A stretch of 64,000 bases of DNA, from NCBI GenBank assembly GCA_030268105.1, contig BSDZ01000078.1:3895001-3959000 (forward strand). Direction: 5' to 3'. Source of the DNA: Volvox africanus. Lineage: Eukaryota; Chlorophyta; Chlorophyceae; Chlamydomonadales; Volvocaceae. Positions 26,901-36,804 of the stretch are shown piece by piece (within the stretch, counting starts at the first letter, position 1; each line of letters starts with the position of its first letter). A program made the translations under genes and the position numbers. The notes below the pieces were generated by a model that saw nothing but the letters and a program-made list of their open reading frames with translations, was not told the DNA's origin and did no database searches.

Positions 26901-29900
26901 GCCGCCGCCGCTGCTGCCGCCGTCAGATGCAGCAGAGGCGCGCGCCGCTTGAAGGCTTCCCTGGATCGTCGTCGGCCCCAAGAAGACCTTTTCCGATGTT
27001 TGTCCCGCGGAGGTACCCGCCGCCGCCGCCGCCGCCGCCGCCGTCACCACCCCAGGAAACGATAGCAACAGCAATGACGGCTTCGCCGCCGCACCCACTC
27101 CCCAAGAAGCAGCGGCGTCGTTGGGGCCGGACACAGGCACTCCTTTGCACAGCGCTTGTGCCTCGACGGGTACCGTTGCACCGCATAAGGAGCTGCCAGC
27201 CTTGCACCTGGATCCGCAATCATCACAGTCACTGTCGAACACACTCACTCCCGCACGAGTAAAGGGTACGACGGGATTGGGACGGTTCATCTTCTCTGCG
27301 ACAGGTCCGGGTTGTCTTGCAGCTGGTGGGCTTGTCAACTGCACGCCAGGGCTGCCGTTGCCGCCTTCGCCGCCTTCGCCGCTGACGCCGTCGAATTCTC
27401 GAGCCACGCTGCTGACGCTATCATACCGCGACGGCGCCGTGATAACGTCACCGTGACGCTCTTGACAGCTGGTTCTTCGGGTCTTACTGCGAACCCTCCG
27501 AGCCGGCGGCGGATCGGCCACGCCGCCGTCACTCACTCTTTTGAGTGGCGCCGCCACCTCCGACATGGCGTCATTGCCCCTTCTTCTGCACCAGTCCTTC
27601 TCAAATTTCCCGTCAAAGTCCGCCTTCGCCGCTCTTAATGTCTCCGCTTGTCCATTTGCGCTTGAGGCAGATATGTCAGTAGCATAGCGGTCAACGGTCT
27701 GGTTGCGTTCATCGTTGCTGTACGAACGTACGACAACTGCAACCGAGAACGCCTTGGTCTCAGCATGGGCGCCCGTTCCGCTACCTTCTGGAACCCGTCC
27801 GTACCGTTGTGTTGCCGCATTTGCCACCGCAGCAGTGGCGGCAACGTCAGATACTGCATCAATGATACGTGCCGTACCGTTGTGTTGCTTCCGTTGACCG
27901 ACAATGGGGCTTTTAAACTCGTTGACAGTTGCGGTTGGCGTCGCAGCGTCATCCAATGACAATATCGAGTCCACTAGAGATGACTGCAGAGGTGATGGGT
28001 GACTGTCGCCGCGAGATGCACGGCGGACGGATCCAAATACGGATCCTACAGCGGAGTCCATAGCACTGCGCATTTTGCTGATCCAGCTGCTGCTGCCGCT
28101 CTGAGGGCCGGTTAGGGTTAGAGCATTAGGGTTTAGGGTTCTTATTTGTCCACACAGGATGTGGGGTCACATCGGTCACGAAGATAACAAAACATATCCG
28201 ATAATATTGCCATCCGTACATCAGTGTCGTACCTGCGAATCGTACTTGGCCTCAAACGCCTCGAGCGTGACGGCCAGGAAGAGAGTAAGCAGGATGTACT
28301 TTCCGACAACAATCCACGCTACGAAGAACAATGCGGAGCCGTAATTGGTTGTACGAATGGTTTCGTACATGTTGTTCTGGTAGTTCTCCAGCGTCAGAAC
28401 CTGCACGTGTGCACCAAAACACACACAGCGGGGCAGAAGCGGCAGCATCAGCAGCTGCAGCAGCAAATTTATTGAGTCCCTGCGTCCTATTTAGGCATCG
28501 TCACTTTCGCGTGAGTACAGTAGCGTGTGCATGGCAAGGCGTAAGCACCACCCACAATAGAAAGCCGCCCGCCATACAAACCGGTTCACGTGTCACCCGG
28601 ACATCTCGGGCATGTAAGACATGTACGACAACTCAGCACTTCAAAGAGGGCAGTCAGATCGATACAACACAAGATCGGGTATTTGATCCCTCAAGCCATG
28701 ATTTACACATATAGATATATACAAATACAAACGCACAGAAGGATCCGCGTCTCGTCTGCCCAACCTGTTCCCACGCCTGTTATCCCTCCTGATGCCCTAT
28801 CCGTTCCCTTTTGTACGGCATCCTCGCCCCCGGGTCCTGGTGGCTTGACACGTACATTGAAGGTAGTGACGAGTGCGTTCATGAAGGTGTCGAAGTTTGG
28901 GTAGGGGTCGTGGGCCAATTCGAGGCCACCAAACACGTGCAGGCCCATAATCGCGAAGACACCCCAGAACAGCGCGATGAGCACTGCCACTGCAGCGAAG
29001 GACGAGAACGAGGCCAGCAGTTTGGCGGCGATCTTCCGCAGCGAGCCCAGGTAGCGGAAGGCCTTCAGGAGGCGGAGAGCGCGAAAAGCCCGAAGTGCCG
29101 CCATGGCGCTGCGAGGGGACCAGGGAGACGAGTGAGGTGAGTTTGGGAAGGGGGACGGCGAGGGGTAAGGGGCTGGCGCGTTGTGCGTGAGCCATTTCGG
29201 GTCGGCATCGGAGCGACCGGCGCGTTGGTTGGTCCGGGAAAGGCAGCGGAGATCCTGTACTACAGTTTATATATCGGCCTTACATATAAGCGGCTGCCTT
29301 CCATAAAGACCATCGGCAGACGCACGGTGCCCCTCTTTGCCCCGGTATGCGAGGTTCAGTATGTGTGCCCGGCGAACATGGGGGCGCCGACGGGCCCAGT
29401 GCCAGGTGTACGGCTGCCCACACATATTGCGGGTAGACCTGGTATGTGCCAGTGTACGAGGTCGTAAGGGTACGTACTTCAGGTTCCCCGACGTCCCCAC
29501 ATAGGTCAGGATGATCTCCAGCCAGGATACGGCCACAATGAGGCCATCGAACACGTTGAAGCCGTCCTGAAAGGAAAGGGGAGAGGGAGGGGCCCGAGGT
29601 AAAGGGGCAAGAGAGGATAGGGGGAAGGGGAGGGGGAAGTGGGCAAGAGATGTGCAAGGGGATCCTGTACTTGCACGGCAGGGGGTATGGGGGGGGCGCT
29701 GGTGCGCCGCACCGTGTCGTATGCCTCTTTCGCCATTGGTGTGCGTGTGCGTGTGCGTGTGCGTGTGCGTGTGCGTGTGTGCGTGGGGGTGGAGGGTTCA
29801 ACCCGCTCACCCGACACGCACACACATGCAGAACTCGGGGTACCTTGGCCCAACGTACTCTCCCGCATAGTTTCATATCTTTCGTAAAATATCTCCCGCC

Positions 29901-32900
29901 CGTTGGACTTGACGTTCTAATATTCATGCCGTACCGTAATGTAATCCCAGAGGCCCATCCCAAACAGCTTGATGGCCATCTCAATCGTGAACAGCGCCGC
30001 GAATCCGTAATTGCAGCGAGTCTATCCGGAGGGGACGGGGGGCATGGTTTGGGAGAGGGGGAGAAAGGGGGAGAGCTCAACGAAGAAGGCACCCGCCAAG
30101 GGCAGAGCCAGCGGGCTGGGGGTAGCGAAGGCGCATAGATGAGCAACACGATGTTCAGGTCATGATGGGAGACCGTGTTGTATCATGACCTAAGAAAGAT
30201 CTCGCGAATTAAAGTCAGGATTAGATGTCCTAATCATTATCATGATACTACACAGGCCCTGCAGAAACACATATACACACACGTTCTGCATTCATTCAAT
30301 GTCACCCCCGTCAGTTTCGCCGATATCGAATTTCGTGCTTCCAGGACACGTCGTAGAGCAATCCTCATCAATGACCCCGCGGTCCCGTTAGTTCACGTGA
30401 CTTCGCTTCAAGATACTCTTTGCCCATGCATGGATGCAAATCTTGAGAGATCTCGACATATCATCACGTACGTAAAGGCTGAACCCTAGGAGCACCCTGC
30501 TGGGGCGGTCTCAGAAGCCTAGCCAACGATGAGCTTGACCTGATTATCACTTCCCATTGTTAGAGTGTAATCTTGCGGAGGAAGGGGGGGGGAGAAAGTG
30601 GATGGGGGGGACAGAGGGGACCTAGAAATACCCACCAGCGCCATCTGGTACGCTTCACTCATGCCGTCGTACTCCATGGCCAGTACGACGGTGTTTGTGA
30701 AGATGATTGCCAGCATGACGTACGAAAACCACGAAGACTCCACGAGCACCCGAGCTCGGAACATGGCTCGCAGCTTCAGACGGCGCAGGGTGGGCTCTCC
30801 CGCCACGAACTCATCAAACTCCTGCACGGAGGGTATGTGTATGTGAGCGTGTTGTAGCGGCGATTGCCATAACGGATCCAATAACGGACAGCGGCAAGTG
30901 GTAAAGAGAGGGCGCCGGATGTCGGGATCAATCTCTATCTCGACGAGTTGACGGCGAAGCAAACTCAGGCGCAGGAGGACGGGGAGTCTCAGTGAAGAAC
31001 CTGCAGCAGGCCAGGTAGCGCAGAAGGGGGAGGACGGGGAGGGAGATAACAGATCCACGGCAATAAGTCCACCTCAAAATCCCACTCACCACCGGGTCCA
31101 TCATCAGTGCCGCCATGGCTAGGTTTCCGCCCGCCAGCAGCTGCTGGGGATCTGATGGGAAGCTGGGGCACCCCGATGCGCCACGTGCGGGTCTGGAGGC
31201 GGAGGGCTGTGTTTGCAACGGGGTCGTGCCGGCACCCGCTGTCGCCTGGTTTGCGAATGACTCAGCACCACGGCCGGTGGCGGCGGCGGCGGCGGTGGTG
31301 AGGGCGGCATTGGCGTTGGCATTGCGCAGCGCCGACCTCGGTAAGGGGGAAAGCTGCTGCAGCATTGGCACCCGTGCACGTGGTGATGTAGAGGGAGAGA
31401 TGGCGAGCGGAGGGTTGTAGGCAGCCGGCGGCGGCGGAGGAGTTGGCGGCGGCAAGGGTACAACGGTATTGCGGCTAACGCGGGGCGCGCGACTTCCCAT
31501 TCGCTGCTGGTTTCGGAGTTCGCCGCTCAGTCGATGGGCCTTACTTTCCGTCACGGCGGCTGGGGTGGCGGCTGCGGTGGGGATTGCGCCAGGCTGTTGC
31601 ATTGGCAGCGGCGGTACCGCCTGATCGTCAAATCGTACATTCGGTGATGCGGCCCCCGTCATGACCCCCAAGCTTCCTCCAGCGGCGCTGCCCCCGCCGC
31701 CGCCGCCGCCGCCGCCGCTACCCTCGCCATGGATGCTGTTGCTGTTACTGTCACCGTCGCCGTCGCCGGGCTGTTTTTCATCTTTCTTGCAGTGCAGTGC
31801 ATCGCTTGCACCAGCTTCCTCAGGCGCCTCTGTCACCTCTGTCACCTCGGGCGTCTCCAGCACGTCTTGCGGTGGTAGCGGCGGCAACACGGGTCGGCCG
31901 ATGCTGTAGAACCTCCGATACGATGAGATGCCCGCGGGCAGTGGCCCTTGCACCTCGGTCCACACCGGGGCTGAGGTACGCCGGGTGCGACTGACTGCCT
32001 TGGCTTGCGGAGGGGGAGTGGGAACCCGCAGCGCAGCGACAAACTCTTGACCGCCGACCCGTGGGTCCAGCAGTACCAGGTTGCTGCTGCTGCTACTACG
32101 AGCGTTTCCGTCACTGCTGTTTGTACTGCGCCGCCGGCCGTCGTCTTTTCGAGCACCGCCATCGCCGGCGCCGCCGACGCCACCGCCACTGTCGCTGCCA
32201 TTCGTACATTTTTGCGGTGTCTGTAGGGGCCATGAAAGCTCGATGGAGTGGGGATTCGCCCGGCAAGAAGGTTGTCCCGCGCAGGCCGCTGCGGGATCTG
32301 CACCGCTGGTGCAAGTGCCGCTGGCGGTGGTCGTGGCTGCGGCTGTAGCTGCGGCGCCCATAATGGCATTGTCTGGCATAAGGCCCGATAACGACCCGTT
32401 GCTGTCTGTGTACTGCGACAGGCGGGCGGTGACGAGGCGGGCTATGCTGGTGTTGAGGCTATGGGACTGCGGAGGGACGGAGGGGCGGAGGGGCGGAGGG
32501 GCGGAGGGGCGGAAGGGGGAGAGCGCAACAGGGGCAAAAGATCCTTGTGAGATACGGGAAAGGGGTAAAATGCATAGGGACCACATAGACATCATGTCCA
32601 GATGCGCGGTGGCGGCATGTGTCATACAAGAGTCAATAAGGTGCCACCAGAGGCGGCATTGAGGCGGCATTGAGGCGGCATTGAGGCAAGGCGGATGAAA
32701 AATTGGGCATCATCGTCAGTAGCAGAAGCAGCAGCAGTAGCAGTAGCAGTAGCGGACGCGCTGCGTTCCGGCAGTCGACGCCCTCGGGGGGGATTCAGTG
32801 AATGGCAGCTGCAGCAGTCGTACCGGTAAGCTTGGGGAGGTGAAACCATTCCCCGGGTGAGCCCCACCGCTGTTCCCCACCCCCACCGCTCAGTCAATAC

Positions 32901-35900
32901 TTACAGCAGATCGTCGGGCGCTGAGCTCACTGAACCGGGACTTAGCCTTCACCAGCAGCGTCATCACACTATTGCGGCGGCTGCGATTGCGTCCCGTATT
33001 GCGCTGCGCAGAACAGGACGAAAACGAATCAGGGTGGTACAAAATCTGGACAGGACGGTAAGTTACGAACGGCTTTTCGCGTTGGTGAAAGACACAATCA
33101 CGCATTCACCACCTCCACCTGCACCTCCACCTCCACCACCTCCACCTGCACCTCCACCTCCACCACCTCCACCTCCACCTCCACCACCTCCACCTCCACC
33201 TCCACCTCCACTACCTCCACCTCCACCTCCACCTCCACCTCCACCACCTCCTTCAGATTCCGACTTACCGCGCGAAATGCCGTCTGCGCCTTTGCAAACT
33301 TAATCTTCAGCACCGCCAGAAAGAGGTTCACCTGCGGACGGTGTTGGGCGGAACAGGGCCAACGAGGGCTCAACAGGCTGGGGAACCCGCATAGCTACCT
33401 GAAATCCGCGAACCGAAAGAAGCAAGCCCCAAGGGGGCCCTCTGCGATCCACCACATTCCCCTTACCTGCCGTTCTTTGCACCACCTCACCAGGCTCCGA
33501 AACTGCCACATGTGATCAGCAGCCTATCCCTTCCCTTGTCGACCCTAAGCTCGGCGCCACATTGGGAACCAGAACCTCAACCCTTGCTCACCAGCACATA
33601 AGCCCCAATGCTGACCAGCAGAACGTAGTAGATTGCGGCTGCTGGATTGGTGTTGTCGATAGTGCGATACATTGCGAAGCTCCAGCCGGTGAGGGTGATG
33701 ACCTGGAACACACTTAGCAGGGAGAGACCCGTGTTGCTGAACCCTGCAATGTTGAGGGCATTGCTGTGAGCTGTGACCTGGGTAAGGGGGAATGGGGGGG
33801 GCGGCAGCAGGAGGGCAGGGGGCCAGGGGAGGGAGGAGAATCGGCAGGGAGGGGAGGGGAGGGAAGGGGAAGGAGGCCCGCCGGTATGGAGGGCGTTGGC
33901 GGCAGAGGACGGAATGGAGTAAGCGAGGGCCACATGTCCCGCCAAAGAAACGAGGTCTGGATCTCTGGTCTGGATAGGTCATAGTCTGAATCTAAATCTT
34001 TATCTGGATCTGGATCTGAATCACTCTCTAATCCCAATTCGGCGTTATGGACATTTCCCTGACCGACCCTGTCACCCTGCCCCCCATATCCTCTCCAACC
34101 GGCAACGAGTCGTGAAACCCGCTTGCCTTCACTTGTCAGCACTTCCCTTCAGCACCTAAAGCCTTAAAACCCTTAATATCCTCTTCAGCACCTGAACGAC
34201 CCTAACGACCACCTGATGGGACTCAGCGCTCAGCCCAGAGAGGCCCTCAGCGGCGGCCGCACCGTCGTCCCAAGTAAAGGGTCTGCGAACCCGCCCCTTC
34301 AAAGAAGACAGGTCGGAAGTTGCGGGGTGTCTGTGAATGCGTCCGCAGGTCCTGCCGCCCTCTCCACCTGTGCCCTTGGGTGCTGTAATCCGCAGAAACC
34401 CCTTCCCCCGTTTTCGCGACTCCCGCCCAGTTGCTAGTCCCTGTTTTTGTGGGCCTCCCCTTCACGCACCCTGCATGTGTAGTTCGCCGGGCAATGCCTC
34501 CAGCCCCCGCAGCCCAGCATGTCTGGGTCCTCCTCGCTCTCCTCGGGCAAGCCGCTGATGTTGGAGTAGCATTTTCGGTGGTATACGCCGTCGAACAGAA
34601 TGGTGCCGGCCACCGCGAATATGAGCATGAACAACAGCATAAGGCCCACTGCAGAACCCAGCAGTGGTACTGCCTGTAAGGTTCAAGGTGTCGGGTTTTG
34701 GGGCGGCACGTGGCATTAGCGAAGATATGTGAGACAGGGACAGGAGCAGAAAGGCGAATGTTGCAGATGATTGCTGCATTCAAAACTTTCGCGCTCTCTC
34801 TTGCTTTCACGTTTCTCTGCTAAGCATGGGGGGGGAGAGGACGATCGGGGTCGGGGTTTTGAGGTTGAGCAGATGCATAGGACGGGAGCAAGCAACGCGA
34901 TGGTGGCTTCGGGACCGCATACCTCGAGAAAACACACCACGATGGCCCGCAGCGACTCGAAGCGTGTGACGGTCCGCAGCGGCCTCAGCGCCCGCAGAGC
35001 GCGCAGAGCCCTCAGGCCGCTGGATGAGGGGCTGGAGCCCGTCGGGACGAAGGCGATGTAGCCCACCACCACCATGGCGCCATCGAATACATTCCAGGGG
35101 TGGCGTAGATAGGGTAATGGGCCTCCCAGCGCCATCATACGAAGCAGCATCTCGATAGTGAACAGACCATTGGAAGCCACCTCTGCGCTTCAGTGTGTTT
35201 CATACATATATTCCAACTTGACATGCGCGTTGGACCTTCATGTACGCTAAAGGTTGTCTGACTTGAACATTAGAAAGAAGACAGCAGGGCGTCATGCACT
35301 GTACATGGAGACACCCGCCACACTGACCACACTGACCACACTGACCACACTGACCACACTGACCACACTGACCACACTGACCACACTGACCTCCCAGCAA
35401 CACCCCCTCTCTGACTCTCTTGTACCTCACCTGCCCAGAACAACGCGCGGTTCCATTTCGAGCTGTCTTGCTCCGTGGGCCGGTACAGCGCCAGGGTCAC
35501 GGTGTTCACCAGGATGAGCAGAACCACACCCAGCTCGAAATCGGGGTGCGCGCACAGCCGTGCCGCCATCTGCCGAGGGCGCGAGAAGCTCTCGAACACT
35601 CGCTCGTCAAAGTCGTATGTGCTCTCTAAGCTAAGTTGCGATGCGCTCATTCCGTTGCCGATGCGACAGCTCTGTTGGCGTTGCTGCTGGGATGGCGACC
35701 GTTCCGGGGTGGCCGGGACCGACCTGGGCGATATCGCCAGTTTGGATGGTGGTAGAGGTGGTGGTGGTGGTGGTGGTGGTGGTGGCGAAGGCTGCGGCGC
35801 AATGGCGGCTTTTGAGGCCTTGGTAGGCTTGCTAGCTGACTCCATAATCGTTCTCCTCGGTCTCATGCTGGTGTTAATCGTCTGGACGGGCACTGCCTTC

Positions 35901-36804
35901 ATCATCACCAAGTCAAGCGGCAGAGGGGTTCGGGGCGATGGAGGCGACCTGGGCGGCTCGGAGCGGCCGTGATGGGTCAGCCCGTTCAAATCATTGTCAC
36001 CCTCATGCTGCTCCCGTCCTTGTGTTTCGCGCTGTGCCTCTGCCTCCGTTGCTTCTGTTATTGCAGCCGCTCGGGGCCCGGTAGCGCTCCCCCCGTGTGT
36101 CATGGTGCGAGCAGAGGCAGTGGCAACTAGATTTACTAGAGGCGCCGAGCCGGTGCCAGAGCACTCAGATACATTGCTTAGGGGGCGGTGGTGGTGATAT
36201 GGAGGGTCGAAGCAGGAAGAGGGGATGCCAAGGGGGTGTGACGCCCAAGTCGGTATCGCTCCGGCCGCCTCGTGGACCCCCGGTGTGATTTCCTCCGGCA
36301 TCGGGGTGTCGGACTTGTGGACCGGCCACCTCCAGATGGTAGATGCAGCTCGCGGCACCTCCCGATGAGCCGTTACATTTGCTGCTTCGGTTTGGCTACC
36401 TGAAGCACAGAGTGCACCATTATTGGCGATTTGATGACGCCAGAGAATCCAAATCAAAGTACATCGAGTTGTTAGTGGCAAAAGTACGCGCTGTGTGGCT
36501 GGAGGACAGATGGAAGGTGTGGAGGCCGCGGCGTCCAACTGGACTGACGCTGACACGTACCGAATCTTTGTCGCAACCTCTCGGCGAGGGCATTTGCATG
36601 GACCTGCTTATATAAGTCCTTTTGGATAACATCAAGACCAACATCAAGGGCTTCGTCTTCAGTCGCGTCCTTGAGTTGTGCTTGCAATAACGACCGGCGA
36701 AGCGCTGCTGGACGGGCAATAGTTTCGTGCTGGTTGGACGGCAAAGTCAATGCATCGCATCGATCGGATTGCCTTAGCGCTTTGTCAGCTGAGGCCGGGC
36801 CCAT
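13748..36804 (-). CDS. Giant four-domain voltage-gated cation channel (Cav/NALCN/Cch1 superfamily alpha subunit)
   Basis: Twenty-nine exons in coding order (left..right): 36561..36804, 35431..36399, 34923..35182, 34470..34673, 33592..33777, 33269..33331, 32905..33003, 31090..32466, 30636..30821, 29935..30021, 29478..29566, 28856..29108, 28233..28400, 25166..28100, 24570..24786, 24121..24238, 23685..23771, 23147..23209, 22733..22926, 22434..22549, 21933..22068, 21292..21625, 20771..21007, 20080..20338, 19302..19450, 18729..18871, 18325..18439, 17399..17768, 13748..15336. They sum to 11,247 nt, 3748 residues, with all phases agreeing. It is a plasma or ciliary membrane channel with four S1-S6 repeats at about 365-640, 1150-1395, 2450-2720 and 2760-3005. 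All four S4 segments keep regular Arg (e.g. GLRALRALRALRPLR; YVRVLRVFRLQRLLR). Pore residues are T589, E1344, N2653 and D2947, not EEEE. An EF-hand-like segment (WSEYDDGSGTISP, ~3011-3057) and an IQ-like helix (FTVAFSVMLIQRRWRSRSR) follow, then a ~530-residue poly-Pro/poly-Gly/Ser tail. The I-II linker (459 codons) and II-III linker (978 codons) are single low-complexity exons. Least certain: the first exon and start ATG (phase match only), the exon-14 donor and the exon-24 donor. Whether it is the orthologue of Chlamydomonas CAV2 cannot be decided here. Confidence 0.85.
15690..16160. repeat. Repeat cluster of GTCTCTGGC units in a 2-kb channel intron
   Basis: Two diverged ~130-bp direct repeats beginning CCTTCTCTGCTGTCTCT (about 15695 and 15825) are followed by tandem GTCTCTGGCGTCTCGGAC units at 15930-15990. 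The complementary motif CCAGAGACGCCAGAGACGCC occurs at 16130-16158, making an inverted arrangement. Further CCAGAG words recur at 16745-16890. All lie in the intron 15337..17398, the longest of the gene, and look like an inserted repetitive element of unknown class. Confidence 0.75.
19940..20071. repeat. Minisatellite of CCAGTCCTCCAGTCC units
   Basis: About nine near-identical 15-bp units, alternating CCAGTCCTCCAGTCC with CCCAGT variants, fill the 5' end of the intron between the repeat-IV pore exon and the S6 exon of the channel gene, starting about 10 nt from the splice donor. Confidence 0.92.
20357..20414. repeat. (GT)n microsatellite
   Basis: A pure GT run of about 22 units followed by GTGG units. 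It sits about 15 nt beyond the acceptor of the repeat-IV S5/pore exon and so forms part of that intron's 3' pyrimidine/CA tract on the coding strand. Confidence 0.95.
21858..21875. repeat. Interstitial telomere-like TTTAGGG motif
   Basis: Two consecutive TTTAGGG-type units in the channel intron 21626..21932. Plant-type telomeres use TTTAGGG, so this is a short interstitial match. Confidence 0.7.
23810..23961. repeat. (GACA)n/(GACG)n tetranucleotide microsatellite
   Basis: About 38 tetranucleotide units: AGAC repeats on both flanks with a central block of GGAC units (23844-23885). It lies in the intron before the repeat-III S2 exon of the channel gene. Long open frames across it (poly SVCL on the minus strand, poly RQTD on the plus) are repeat artefacts. 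Confidence 0.97.
28110..28140. repeat. Interstitial telomere-like TTAGGG/TTTAGGG motif
   Basis: GGTTAGGGTTAGAG is followed by ATTAGGGTTTAGGGTT in the channel intron 28101..28232, the second such cluster in this gene. Confidence 0.7.
29739..29782. repeat. (GTGTGC)n microsatellite
   Basis: About seven GTGTGC hexamers in the channel intron between the repeat-II S2 and S3 exons. Confidence 0.92.
32472..32520. repeat. (GGAGGGGC)n tandem repeat forming a polypyrimidine tract
   Basis: About five GGAGGGGC octamers on the plus strand. On the coding (minus) strand this is a C/T tract running directly into the CCGCAG acceptor of the 459-codon exon, so the repeat doubles as the splice polypyrimidine tract. 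Confidence 0.85.
33107..33250. repeat. (CCACCT)n hexanucleotide array
   Basis: About 24 hexamers of CCACCT/CCACCA/TGCACC type in the intron 33004..33268 of the channel gene. It ends about 18 nt short of the splice donor of the short exon encoding the end of repeat-I S6 (33269..33331). The poly-Pro frame across it is a repeat artefact. Confidence 0.93.
35320..35391. repeat. Perfect 9-bp tandem repeat (CACACTGAC)n
   Basis: About eight perfect 9-bp copies in the intron between the first two transmembrane exons of the channel (35183..35430). The perfection suggests recent expansion. Confidence 0.95.

Noticed and set aside
25078..27262. Plus-strand open frames opposite the large channel linker exon
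   Set aside because: They are antisense shadows of a GC-rich, low-complexity coding exon and carry no domain.
29790..29812. Possible tRNA T-arm (GGGTTCAACCCG)
   Set aside because: No acceptor stem, D-arm or anticodon arm at the right spacing on either strand; it lies in a channel intron next to a microsatellite.
32857..33303. Poly-proline plus-strand frame at 33.1-33.25 kb
   Set aside because: Produced by the (CCACCT)n array, which lies in an intron of the minus-strand gene.
35263..35430. Tandem WSVWSV/CGQ repeats as protein repeats
   Set aside because: They come from the 9-bp repeat in the first transmembrane intron, beyond the GTGAGG donor at 35430.
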